Assembly (NCBI GenBank): GCA_015179045.1
Contig: WHUZ01000005.1
Span: 248,001 to 312,000 of the forward strand
Direction of reading: 5' to 3'
Source of the DNA: Kalaharituber pfeilii
Lineage: Eukaryota; Ascomycota; Pezizomycetes; Pezizales; Pezizaceae
DNA length: 64,000 nt
Positions 12,370-22,998 of this stretch are shown here, in pieces (within the stretch, counting starts at the first letter, position 1; the number at the start of each line of letters is the position of its first letter). The translations under genes and the position numbers were made by a program. The notes below the pieces were generated by a model. The model worked only from the letters and a program-made list of their open reading frames with translations. It was not told the DNA's origin and searched no databases.

Positions 12370-12840
12370 ATGGTGGGGGAGAAGAAACGGAGAAAGCTAG
12401 ATAAGAGAAAAAAGAGCAACAGGAGGAGCAAAGAAGAAGGAAAAAAGACAAAAGATAAAAGAAAGCAGGCAACAGGAAAAAGAGGCGCCGATGCCGAACA
12501 CAGCCCTACATCCAGCGGACACGAAAGGAGCATCAGAAAGGACAGTAGCAACAGTGCCCAGAGTACTCTGCCTGTTGCCAATTCAAGTACCAGCATCAAA
12601 TCGTCTGCTACTTCGCAGCTAGTTAATACGAACTGGGTACAGGCACATCTAGAAGGCAGTGATGCATGGAAGTCGAAATTTTTGCGTTTCCTAGGCGCTA
12701 AGCTGGCGGCTGTCGTCAATTCTACGATGACACATGTGAAGAGCATCAAGAGGAGAGAAGCGGAACTAGGAAGGCATTTTAATGCTGGAGTTCTCATGTC
12801 GACAGGACCAGGATTCAAAAGACGAGGCGTAACAGCGTGA
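12370..12840 (+). CDS. Probable SMAP (small acidic protein-like) domain protein
   Basis: 156 residues from the ATG at 12370. The N-terminal half is a Lys/Arg-rich low-complexity region (KKRRKLDKRKKSNRRSK). The C-terminal half resembles the small acidic protein-like (SMAP) domain of fungal proteins: a W-x-A-x-LEG-x(5)-KFLRFLGAK block at residues about 89-110, a linker, then an ELGRHFNAGV...GFKRRGV block at the extreme C-terminus, matching the family's usual KFLRLLG and E-Q-F-E-x-G...GGKRRGLG ends. The middle linker and some normally conserved residues differ, so this could be a diverged copy. A Lys/Glu-rich frame (12191-12400) overlaps in another register; the true 5' end could include it through an unseen splice or frameshift. 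Function of the family is poorly known. Confidence 0.55.
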   Translation: MVGEKKRRKLDKRKKSNRRSKEEGKKTKDKRKQATGKRGADAEHSPTSSGHERSIRKDSSNSAQSTLPVANSSTSIKSSATSQLVNTNWVQAHLEGSDAWKSKFLRFLGAKLAAVVNSTMTHVKSIKRREAELGRHFNAGVLMSTGPGFKRRGVTA

Positions 12841-13115
12841 TGGAGTTGAAGGAGGAAGAGTATGCAAATTTGAAAATTCTACAAATGCCTTATAGTAATA
12901 ATACCAATTCAATCAACATCAGAAGATTAAGAACTATGCTCTCCTGCTTCGCATGATTGCTCAACGTGAAATCAAAGCGGCCCGTATTCCCAACGCTCGC
13001 CCAGTTTTATATAAATACAAATCGTAGAACAGCACCAGCACACCCACGCCTGCAGGCCGCCATGTGATTCTGGCAATAGTCTATTATACTATATGAACTG
13101 TCGAATCTTTGCGGC

Positions 13116-13453
13116 TTAGTAGTATGCTCGGAAAATCAAACGGATCAACTCGAAGATGAGTCCCCCGAAGACAACGAATCCCAAGAGGGCTGCATTTGGA
13201 AGAAATAGATTAGTTTTACATGCCTTGTTTACAACACCGCGAGGGGTCTATACCTAGCCACAGCGGGGTGATTGGTGACTTGAACTTCGCCTTTTGCGAC
13301 TTGATTGCACTTTCTGGCTTCCCACGCTTCGCTTCCTCGCGTTTTGCGAACTTTTCGTTCGCTCGTCGTTGGGCTGGGGTTTGTACCTAGCGATTAAGTC
13401 GTAAGCTACCTCTCAGCAAACATGGAGATCAAAATGAGGCCACCCTAACCATT
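13116..13453 (-). CDS. YSY6: RAMP4/SERP1-family (Ysy6-like) ER protein, three exons
   Basis: Spliced minus-strand gene encoding 69 residues: exon 1 13451-13453 (only the ATG), exon 2 13254-13386, exon 3 13116-13189. Both introns are 64 nt and end in AG; the second has a clear ACTAAT branch site. The protein starts MVQTPAQRRANEKFAKREE, continues through GKPESAIK and SPITPLW, and ends in one hydrophobic helix (about residues 43-65: LALLGFVVFGGLIFELIRLIF). This is the layout of stress-associated endoplasmic reticulum proteins (RAMP4/SERP1; yeast Ysy6): a basic cytosolic head and a tail anchor that associates with Sec61 and ribosomes and protects nascent membrane proteins under stress. Length and sequence fit the family closely. 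The ATG-only first exon is unusual, but the reading frame and splice phases agree exactly. Confidence 0.9.
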
Positions 13454-16400
13454 GTAACAACTGAGATATGTCAATTTGATTTTAAAGTACAAATTCAGGA
13501 AGGCACAGAAACTGAAGCGTGGGCAAGCTACCAAACTGGCGCAGGGGAGGTGTTGTTTAGATGTGTGGGTGAATCGTGGGTTAGGTTGAGATCCGCGAGT
13601 TTAAATTCGTGACGCCATCCGAAAAAGGACACATAACATCTCAGAGCACCAAATTTCAGCACCCCCCATAACCCTCTCCCCTGGCGGCGTCCATGACCTC
13701 CATGCGCACAGTCAGCCACCGAACAATCAGCAAAATCATCTCGAGTTGTAGTCCTCGAGACATATGAAATGCTACATTTCCTCCGCAGAGATAATTAGGT
13801 TCTGAGTTATCCTATTTCACTGCAGCAGGGAAGGAGCATTCTATGCATCACCAGCGCGACTGCGGCCCTCGCAAAGATGCCTCACCACGACAAGCACCCC
13901 ACCGCCGGCAGGCCCGAACAATAAACCAGTACATGTATAGCTCCGGACTCCATGTTCAGAGACCTGAAGCTTTCATTTTGGGAATGAATCCTCATTCGGC
14001 ATGGGGCGTGAATAGATTGGATTTTATCAAATGTTCGGCTGATTGCTATTAAAAGGTTTCTGTAATGGCATTCATTACAGACCAGGCAGCATACTGGGTC
14101 TGGCTGAAAATTGGGTATTCATGTACGAACAGCGTGACAAGAAATGTTGGATACCCCCATACCCCCCCATAATACCTTTGCGACAAGTCCATGGGAGGTG
14201 TCAAGTATATATTGCTGATAGCGTTGCTCAAAATGCAGAGGAGGTAGCAAAGTTGAGGCAGAGCTACAGAGAATCAGGCCAACGAAAGGATTCGCGCAGC
14301 CAATGAGGCCTCAGGTTCATGCTCCAGCATCTGCTGTTGTAAGAGGGGGAAGTTTACACTATATACATCTTACAGCCACTCAGTTTGTGACGGCATGATG
14401 GGGGGCCAAGGCTGGTCTATGTCCAAATATCTGAAGCTCACTGTTTCAACTGACCTACAGTAACATCCATCTCCATCCTAAGAAATGATATAACTTCCAC
14501 TCAACTGTGTGCGATGTAGCTGATTACTGTACCTGAAAACCGTATGGTCACTGCGATGGGATGGGATCGAGTTGAAGTTGCAGCCACAGGGTCTTACTCT
14601 GGTAATAGCTGGAGAGCTGCCGTATGAGCATTTAGGGGTCCATATGTAGAAACAAGCGCATCTACTAACCATCGCTCTATCTTGAAGCACTCGTGACGGC
14701 ACACATTCGCATTGGACTTAGCTATTGGTACCACCCGACCCTTTACTTCACCCGAAGTACGCAGCTCTTTTTATGCTGGTACAGAAGTTGACGTAGCCTG
14801 TTATGCAACTGTTCGGGGGCTGCAATTGCTTCGTTCAAGGTTGATATATATGGGCAATCTGAATAGACTCATCCTGAGTTTTGCAAAAGGGCAGACCCGT
14901 AGACGAGAGCCACAATGTTTCCCTCAACTGGGGCATCTAAATATTAGCAACGTTTATATCGTTATAATATATCAGAATTTTTTTTCTTTAAAAAATAGAT
15001 ATATCATTAATATCCGAAGGTTGAAATGCACAGACGTACCTATTTGTTTTGGATTTCTAGGCTCGATACCGAGGCTGCAGAAGAGGAAATGTTGCGTCCC
15101 AGAATCTAACTCTATGCTTCAATCTAGTCCTTCGATTTCAGATAGATTTCCTAGAGCTCCTCATTATCGAAAGCTGTAAAGAGCTTAATTCAACCCTATT
15201 GCCAGGAGGGGGCGGGCCTAATATCCTAATCAGGCATGATCCATCAGTCCATTAGATTGTTGGTGGCTTCCTTATAACTACTTTGGTAAAACACTCGCAG
15301 GGTACCTACTTGTAAGATCAGACGTAGGTTTGAGCAAACACTATATTTCAAACTCTTAGAAGGTTAGTTTATATAAATTGGGGCAGGCGTGGTAATCTGA
15401 GCGACGAACTCAGGAGAAAAGAGCCGAGGTTGTACTTGATGCCTGAGGCCCTGGAGACGTCCTGGTTATGAGACTAGGCGACGTCGGCGTTCCGGCTGCA
15501 CAGCACAAATCGTGCAAGGTACATAGATGTATCATCTCATTGCATACGGCGCCCGGGCCCTTCCTTGAACGATTATATTTTACGGCTGCGTATATATACT
15601 TCATGACCTACCCTCTCCTGTCAGTCCTGACAGGTTTTCTTGAAACTACTGGCCCAAAGTTGGATAGATGTTCTCCTTTTAACTCTGGAGTGCGCTCGAA
15701 GAAGCTAGCCTGAGCTAATGGACGCGTAGGTGCTTTCCTCACGAACGAAACCAAATTGAAGGGCACATGGGCTTACTTTTTAAAGGTAAAAGAATGGTAA
15801 ATATTTTACTGTCTGGTTTTGAGAGCTGGACTGTTAAGTAAGCATTTACCTTGCAATCTATTCACTATATCTACGGATTGCAGAGCTTGCTCGTCCGGAG
15901 AGCGGCGTTGAAGGCATATTGTAAACGGCCCGCACGAGCAGCGCCGTCCAGTTTGATATTCGCAGTAGATGCAGTCGACATTTGTGGACAGCGTAACAGG
16001 CAATCGTTGTCAGTGATCTACAGTCGGAATGAACTTACAAAAGCGCTATAAAGGGGTTATGTTAAGCAGTAAGCTGGACAATACTAGGTATATCAGCGAG
16101 GAATGCACATATAACGTCTGGAGGTGCGTGGCGTGTTCTTATTTCCAGTGTTTTTTTTTTTTTTTTTTTTTTTTAATTTTTTAACCCCACTTGCAGCTGT
16201 TCGCCTTGGAGGAGCGTGCGTGTGATGGATATTTCGTTGTTCAGGGAGTGAATTCAAGCAAAAGAAGAGCTACTTATAAGCTTACAGCAATCTTGTTATT
16301 ATCTGAGAATCCCAAGCAAGAAAATAGCCATTTCTTCGTCATAGGGGACGTGATGGGTTCGGGTTTCACGCTACTTACCTGTTTAAGTAGTCAGGTTCTG

Positions 16401-17009
16401 TTTAAGCCAGATGTTGACATCACGTGCAATTGGTGACTGCAGGCGCCTACTTAAATTTAAAGTTAAACAAACCTGCAGCGAGCGAGACTACCCGCAGCAT
16501 GTTCTCGTGCCCCTGCAGCACACGGTTATGCAAGTCAACACCTTACAACCAAGCACATCACATGGTTTTTTTCGTTCGATATGTATGTAGATAACATGCT
16601 ACTGAAGGTGTCTTTTGGGCCTTTTACTTCTGTAAATACAATGTGTGCACATAAGTAATTGGAGAAATTTCAACATTTGCATTGTAGGCCCTCACAAGAG
16701 CCTGTGGATGAAAGTAAGTATCCTAGAAAAGGATAAGAACATGAACCATGTACTAAGCTAAGTTACCCAGTCGATTGTCCTCCTGTTCCACCCAGTGGCC
16801 ACCTAACTTTTCTACATACGTCAGTGGCCCGGTGACTACCTTCCCAGTCCCAGTCGAATTAAGTTGATCGGATATGTAATTTGAAAAACCCCCATACGTC
16901 CACCAATCTCAGACTCACAAAACAGCGCATTTTGTACCCACTTCAATTTTTTTAAAAAAAAACACCCCTACCAGCAACATTGATTGTTTCTAAAGAGAAA
17001 CAGCATCTC

Positions 17010-17815
17010 TTGCTTTGGAGTTCACAGCTCAGCTCAGTCAGACTGACCAGGGCCTTGGTCTGTCTGGACTCCCCATGTAAGAACAAATCTCCAGCATAAG
17101 CACCTGCTTGGGCATGCTTTAGACAAGAGACCGATGCCTTATACTCACGAGTTCAACCCCTTAAAATAACCAACAATCAGTTGCTTGTTTTTTAGTTGAT
17201 GCCCAGGAGCGAGGCTTCCTTCGCTCACCATATTTATAGACCTGGTCCGTCTGAAGACGATGCAGCCGCAGGTTTAAGTTCCGTGCTCCAACAGCTGCTT
17301 GTTTCTTAGGAGGTACATCCCCTCTCACTTTGGGATTGATGCTCAGTTCAGCCAGGCTTCCTCTCCGACCATATTTAAGACATAGTCGATCCGAAGCCCC
17401 GTATACCACAGTTTTTTCGCTTGTTTTTTCATTTTCAGAGGAACAGCACTTCTCACTTTGGAATTGATGTCTCGCACAACCAGGGTGTCTCTGCCGACAA
17501 TATTTACAGTCCTGGTCCGTCTGCAGCTTCATGTACCCACAAGTTTAAGCACCATATACCCCCCGTAAATGTAAGCCCCCATATACCTACAAGCCCCATA
17601 GATCCACAGAATTTTGGTACAACTCTGCCAGCGTGCGCCCCCCGGGGTATTTTTTTGGGCGAGGTAACATAACCCCTTGCTTTGGAATTCGCACCCAGCT
17701 CAGCCAGGCATTCCTCCGCTGACCGTATTATAGGCTTGGTCCCATCTGAAGTCCCCGTATACCCGCAAGTTCGAGCCCCCATATACCCGCAAGCTCCAGT
17801 CTTCTGACTTGACTA
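17010..17815. repeat. Degenerate tandem repeat, units of about 125-225 bp
   Basis: The same order of landmarks recurs about five times: a CTTTGGRATT block, a GCTCAGCCAGGC-like block, a CCGACCATATT-like block, a CTGGTCCGTCTGAAG-like block, then a CCCCGTATACCCGCAAG-like block. CTTTGG blocks start near 17015, 17330, 17457 and 17680, and a further unit begins near 17190. Divergence is high, so this is an old array or a decayed repeat family. Confidence 0.65.
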
Positions 17816-19250
17816 GCTAAAAACCTGCCCAACAAAGCATGAAGGCAAAGCCCTCTGATACTCACCATGAAGATGCTATTGGTAGAAGATATAAATGAAT
17901 GAAAAAAAGCTAAACTGTTAGAAAAATTGAAAATTGAAGAAAAGAAAAACACATGGGAGTAGTTAAGCTGTCAAGAAGTTAACTTGCACTATCCAGAACG
18001 ATTGCTATGCAAGAGGCTGTTGAACGTGGTTTTGAACGTGCGGTTGTGCCTGCTGAGGGGGAGGATACGACGCCGCTACGGCTGCTAGAGGGTGTGTGTG
18101 TGTGTGATGCTGCGGCTGCTGGAGAGGGGAGAAAAATGCTGCTGCAATTGCTGGAGAGGAGAGATGAGATGCTGCAGTGGCTGAGGTAGTGGGTGGGGTG
18201 ACTGGTTCAAGAGGCCTATTTTTATTTTTATTTTTGTGAACTGACGTGTGCCTTGGTTGAAGTGGAATGCTATTTCTCTAGCGAGAGAGGTAACAACAAG
18301 CGCTATGGAGGCATAGAATTGAGTTCCCCGGTTCGATTCTCATGTCGAGCGGGAAGAGGTAAGAAGTTGTCCGACATCTTAGAAGTAAATGAGATATACT
18401 GGAACGCTCCTGTTGCAGCGACGACCTCTTGGGAGTTGGAATCGGGGGAATATCTTTTTCAACTTCCCTTCTCCCCCAAAGGGTACGCAGTGCGCAACTT
18501 TCCGCTGAAAGTCCTGTACCTCTGTGCTACACAATTCAGCTTGTCACGCTATGTAACCTCCTCTAAAATGCCTCTGCACCGCTGAATTCAACTCGTACGC
18601 GGTGAATTTACCCTTACTTGCATCACTGCCGCCAAACTTAATTCATGCACTATGTAATTTACCCAAACTGCGGATTCTACAGCTAATCTAACAATGAAGA
18701 CGAAAAATAATTGTCTGTGTACGAGAACAGTGGAATCCAACTCCCAGGAAGTCTACACTATGTAGTTACCTTCCAATGGGTTTCCGGTGGAATTTCCCGA
18801 CTCTGACCTCATGTATATACCCTCAATTAATTTATGCATCGAATTCCTCAATTGGGTGCCGACTAGATTATGACTAGCATGTCCCGTAACCTATCCATTG
18901 AGCTCTATTGTTGAGGCAAATCCCGGAGCTGCGCTCAGGCCCTTCTGCGCATAAGATCTATGAATGCAAATAACTACGTGGCTGCGAGTGGCAAGAGTGC
19001 TTGCAAAGCTGCGGTAGATTCTTCTACAACTGGATCTTGTTCTGGGCCACTCAGAACGTATAAATTAGCTACTTATCTCTAGCATAATATTACGGATAGT
19101 AACCAACTTCGACCCCTTCTTGGCAGCATGGCTGGATTGTGTGTCTACGTCAGGTGACCACAACCCTGGTACATAAGAGTACTTTCCATCCCAAGTGGAC
19201 AATGAAAAATTTCCCTGATCAAACAAGATTTATTAGTGGAACATCTTTCG

Positions 19251-19262
19251 TAGTCTGGTTGC
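19251..19262. mobile_element. Micro-palindrome-family insertion (12 bp) with 10-bp TSD
   Basis: TAGTCTGGTTGC lies between two perfect copies of ACATCTTTCG (19241-19250 and 19263-19272). The inserted sequence recurs elsewhere in the window; see the findings. Confidence 0.6.
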
Positions 19263-19309
19263 ACATCTTTCGTCTGTAAGACTTTTTTATCATGCATAAA
19301 GCCTTACCA

Positions 19310-19399
19310 AGTGGCCAGGAACAGAGCGGCCAGGAACAGAGTGGCCAGGAACAGAGTGGCCAGGAACAGAGTTGTCCAGAACTGAGTGGCCCCGAACAG
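19310..19399. repeat. 15-bp tandem repeat, six units
   Basis: Six consecutive 15-bp units of consensus AGTGGCCAGGAACAG. Units 1-4 are nearly identical; units 5 and 6 carry several substitutions. The period is a multiple of three but no coding frame is associated. Confidence 0.9.
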
Positions 19400-20156
19400 T
19401 CTCATAGATATTAATTATATTGTAATACCGGCGGCAGCAAGTAAAGCTACGTTTCTCCCTCCCTAGTGCCTATTTTTAATATTACAATTGAAGAAGTTCA
19501 TTAGTTCTCCGTACTCCATTTCCAGAGCGGTCAAGATCGGGGCCTGACTACCCACCAAGGCGAGAGTACGTGACGGAGAACGTATTATACAGCGAGCTAA
19601 CGAAAAGAGGAGGGACAGCAAGAATCGAATAGTAACTTTCAAGGCAACGGAGAGACTGGGCGGCAGGGAACCGAGGGTCTCACAACTGTTCAAGGGAAGG
19701 GGCCATGGAGGAGCTGCTGAAGAAAGCAGGAAGGCAGCGACAGCGGACTGTAGGGACAGAGGAGAGGGCAGCCAACTGGACTGGATGGAGGTGGCACGAG
19801 CTGAGGGCCCCATCATGGGAAGAGCTCAGGAGGTGGTCGGCACTGTAAGAGTGCGAGGTGGATAGAGCCAAGGGGTTTGTGGAGGCGGTGGAAGATGCCT
19901 TGCGTTGAAGGGAGAGGGGATGGGCAGGCCGTGCCGACGGAGTGGCGGAGAACATCAAGAGGTGGTGGAGGCGGAGGCATGTAGAGTACTTAATGTAGTT
20001 TCCTTCACGCACATCAGCCGTGCCTCGCCATAGTCCAGCAGGGCTGTACATGAAAGAGTCTGCGCACGAGAACAGTATATGAGTAATAAACAAACAAACA
20101 AAAATTAAATAAATGAAAAATGAAAAGTACACCCTTTTCTAGTCAGCGTCTGGAAT

Positions 20157-21060
20157 TTTTTTTTTTTTTTTTCTTTTTTTGAGTCACGTAACTCCACATA
20201 CAGACTACCAGCCTATGGCAGGGATCCATATACCCGGGTAGTCTCGTAATACCCGGGCCAGGTTGAAGCAACTACCTATCTACCTAATGTACACAATTGG
20301 GAATCCAACGTACCCTCCGACCTTTGACTAGCCCAGACCGAGGCCGGCAAACCATACCTCGACCGGGCTGCCCTTTACTCCCTCCTGCCTCCACCCTTTC
20401 TCCTCCAAGTCTTCCCAGCACTGCCAGGTGACTTGCGTCCCGTCTTTATCCTTCTTCTGTGGCCGCTCCAGCTCAGCGCACCTGAACACCACGTGTTCAG
20501 CACTCCACGCCTCTCCACAGGTGCAGTGCACGTACCTCCTTACCACTGATCATCCTCCTCCACATAGCTCCGCCTTCCCCAGTCCGCAGCCAGGTGTAAT
20601 CTGTAAGTGCTCTCCTGCCCCACGTCACAAACTTGCCCTTCCCAAACCAGCTCGCTCCCTCTCCTCCTTTATCTTTCGGACTAACTCCTGGCGCAGTCCG
20701 CCCTTAGTGGCTTGCCCATCGTACCTCATGCACCTGGCCCCCTCTTTGGCCTTCTCATCTGCCTTCTCGTTGCCCTCTATCCCCACATGGGCCTTGACAC
20801 ACGAGAGCCTCACAGTCCCGGCATCCCTCAGCCTCCGCCGCCTTTCTGCCACGAGCTCTACCACACATGCCAGGTCCGCAGTCCTGACTATGCTGATGGC
20901 TGCCTGAGGGTCTGCAAGCAGCAACATCTTTGCCCTGCCATCAACCGCTTCAAGGGCAACTCTCATACCTGCAACCTCGCCATCCCACACGGTAGCTTTG
21001 GTACCAACCCACCGGGACCCTTCGGACTCCCTGCCACCACCTGCCACCAGCACCATCTAC
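20157..21060 (-). mobile_element. Tad-like LINE, 3' end with RNase H domain (degenerate)
   Basis: On the minus strand, 21056-20625 encodes an RNase H domain: the acidic WDGEVAGMRVALEAVD and LLADPQAAISIV segments and the VKAHVGIEGNEKADEKAK motif supply the expected E, D and H..D residues. It is followed in another frame by 20546-20328 with a C-x-C...H...C cluster (CTCGEAWSAEHVVFRC), the typical C-terminal zinc motif of fungal Tad1-clade LINEs. The element ends near 20157-20180 in a T-rich run on the plus strand, that is, a poly(A) tail. The reverse transcriptase and ORF1 are absent, so it is a 5'-truncated copy; the frame change between the two parts indicates decay or an interruption. A micro-insertion with its own 9-bp repeat sits inside its tail at 20239-20248. 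Confidence 0.8.
20239..20248. mobile_element. Micro-insertion (10 bp) with 9-bp TSD
   Basis: TAGTCTCGTA lies between two perfect copies of ATACCCGGG (20230-20238 and 20249-20257). It matches the end of the AGTCT/AGACT micro-palindrome family and lies inside the LINE tail. Confidence 0.55.
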
Positions 21061-21428
21061 CTCCAACCCCTCCTTCCTTGCTGCAACTGCTATCGCAAAC
21101 CTGATGACAGAAGTATAATCAAACTCAATTGCAAAAGATCCAAAAAGAGGATAGAAAGAATGACAAGGTGAATAGAAACATAAAAAGGAATGTGTCTGCT
21201 ATCAAGTTGAAGAATCACAAATTCCCTAGAATTCCTCCAAATCTCGATGGTTGTGTCGATTATGCCTAGAGTATCCTTGATAACCCAGTATTTGATTTCC
21301 TATTACTGATTATCCTAATACCAGTCAGGGAAAAAAAGAAGAATGTGTAAAAAAGTGAGATGGCCACAGCACCGAACATATTAATTGATCTTGACTTTAC
21401 CAATAGTGCTCTATATCGCTTCACCATG

Positions 21429-22230
21429 TTAGTGATAAAGGGCGCATGCAGTCCAGTACATGGTTGCGGTTTCTGTCTTCGTGTGCTCTTTTATCGAGGT
21501 TATTGTAACTGTATCAGTGCAATACTTCGCAGTCCCGGTCTTCGTTATGCATATGGTAACCCTTTCAGGAGTATCAGTGCATTTGACTGTGTCGGTACCA
21601 GTATACGTATTAGTGTATTGTACGTAACGGTTGTTGGTTTCGTAATAGTAATTTGGGCTGGATCCTGGCACTTGGTGACCGTGTCAGTCGCTGCTGCTGT
21701 CTTCTTTTTTGTTATGATATCCGTGATAGTATCTGTCTTAGTCATAGTAATCTTCTTGGTTGACGTGTCTTTGACCTGGTTCGTGAATGTGGTACTATAG
21801 GTCTTTGTGCAGGTTTTGCACTCCATTATTGTTATAGCCGCACCGCCGGTAGCCGCTGTAACGGTCAGAGCCTTATACTCCGTCATATTCGTCTTCCATT
21901 TCATGTATGTCACCGTTTCTGTCTTTTTTTTTCCTTTTTTTTACCATTACTCGCATGCCGCCCTATGGGCTATGGCGAGGTTTGTTACATATGAGAAAAA
22001 GGAAAGGGAGAAAAAACGGTATGAGACCACCGACCGCTCCGTCAGTTACATTTGAGAATAAGGAAAGAATGCTAATCTTTTCATACCATCTCTGTCATGG
22101 TCTTCAGCGGAAGTGTATGAGTCACGGTTGTGGTCTTTGTATGACAGTAGTTTTCAGCTTCATAAGTGGGAGGTGCCACAGCTACAGCGAGAAAGGTAAG
22201 GTAGAAAGTACTAATGAAGAGTTTCATCAT
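21429..22230 (-). pseudogene. Thr-rich cysteine-containing secretory protein, disrupted
   Basis: Starting at the ATG at 22230, the frame encodes a signal peptide (MMKLFISTFYLTFLAVAVA) followed by a Thr-rich region with cysteines (YCHTKTTTVTHTLPLKTMTEM). It then stops inside a LINE-tail insertion (21924-22084). Beyond the insertion the Thr-rich protein resumes in another frame (TETVTYMKWKTNMTEYKALTV and on to TKCQDPAQITITKPTTV). Near 21610-21625 it shifts frame again and continues as TGTDTVKCTDTPERVTICIT, ending at a TAA at 21429. Repeated T-V-T, T-K-T and C motifs resemble fungal extracellular or cell-surface Ser/Thr-rich proteins that are O-mannosylated. No catalytic domain is visible. At least two lesions make it non-functional as read. 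Confidence 0.6.
21924..22084 (-). mobile_element. LINE 3'-end insertion (hairpin tail, poly(A))
   Basis: Minus-oriented 5'-truncated retrotransposon end: the conserved CTCGCCATAGCCCATAGGGC...GCGAG stem-loop (about 21946-21980) followed by TAATG and an A-rich tail read on the minus strand. It is flanked by ACCGTTTCTGTC (21912-21923) and ACCATCTCTGTC (22085-22096), a probable 12-bp target-site duplication differing by two transitions. It splits the Thr-rich secretory gene. Confidence 0.7.
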
Positions 22231-22863
22231 GCTATAGGCTAAGCAGAGGTCAAGAGCATAATCAGTCAAGGAAGGCGAGATCAGAAGGGTAATGCAGGCT
22301 TCGAGAACTCGTGCTTGACTTGCTGAGGACAACTTATGGTGATATAAATAGCATGGGATTGCAAGCTCGAGGCCATGCCCCATATATATACACTTATGTA
22401 CGCTTACTTGCCAGAATTTTAATTCAACTGTGCTTGGGCCTATAAGTCTGGGTATAGATTGTAGAAGATGATAACTTACCCAACGAGGATCCTATTCACG
22501 AGCCGAATGATGCAACTGATAAAGTCAGATGTACCAGGCAGATATAAGGCAGTATGCGCCCTAGTAAGACACGCATTGTAGGAACCAGCTAGTCTGGTTG
22601 CACTACCCCTCGTAGGGAACCAGCCCAGTTAGTCTTGCAAGATTGCCTTGTGCACCTTAGTGCCAGAGTCTACGCACGAGAACACTTAGTACACCTTTGC
22701 TCTGAAGTACCGCTGGAGGTTGTATACGTGAACATATGCCAAGAACAGGACACATGCACGTACACGGGAATGATGGGATATTACTTGGTGCCATAGAACC
22801 AGATGCTTAATGTTAATGTCTGCCCTTAGTCTCGATACTGACAGCACCTAGGCTAGTTGTATA

Positions 22864-22998
22864 CAGGTGGCCCTGGCTATAATGAACCTTTTTTTTAGTG
22901 AAAACCTGAAGGGATGGGCAAGCTTCTTTGTCTTATAATACACAGAAAAAGAAAGTGCCCGGTCGGATTTTTAGCCGTCATTTTTGCCAGGTCACTTG
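22864..22998. mobile_element. MITE family B, degenerate copy
   Basis: Begins with TA then CAGGTGGCCCTGGCTATAAT and ends with GCCAGGTCACTTG, the decayed form of the CAGGTGACCCTGGCTATAAT terminal inverted repeat. Internal blocks (GTGAAAACCTG, GGGATGGGC, GAAAGTGCCC) are shared with the complete copy at 24163-24316. About 135 bp; the right TA flank has mutated to CA. Confidence 0.7.

Larger units (their letters stand above)
13454..19309. other. Gene-poor region with degenerate repeats
   Basis: No supported gene over nearly 6 kb. A T run lies at 16151-16174 and degenerate repeat units occupy about 17010-17815. The remaining frames (for example 14712-15179 and 17161-17532) show no domain, and those at 17-18 kb are simply reads through the repeats. 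Confidence 0.5.

Noticed and set aside
12191..12400. Lys/Glu-rich frame just before the SMAP-like gene
   Set aside because: Could be its true N-terminus but there is no clear splice site joining it in frame; kept out of the gene model and only mentioned.
17010..17815. CRISPR-like array
   Set aside because: Units are long, degenerate and without constant short repeats or unique spacers, and the organism is a eukaryote.
18270..18350. Possible tRNA, because of a GGTTCGATTC box-B-like sequence
   Set aside because: No matching acceptor stem or convincing box A and cloverleaf could be formed.
22578..22624. GTAGGAACCAGC and GTAGGGAACCAGC taken as a TSD around TAGTCTGGTTGCACTACCCC
   Set aside because: The right copy is also part of the palindrome's own hairpin arm, so the repeat may be internal to the element and not a target duplication.
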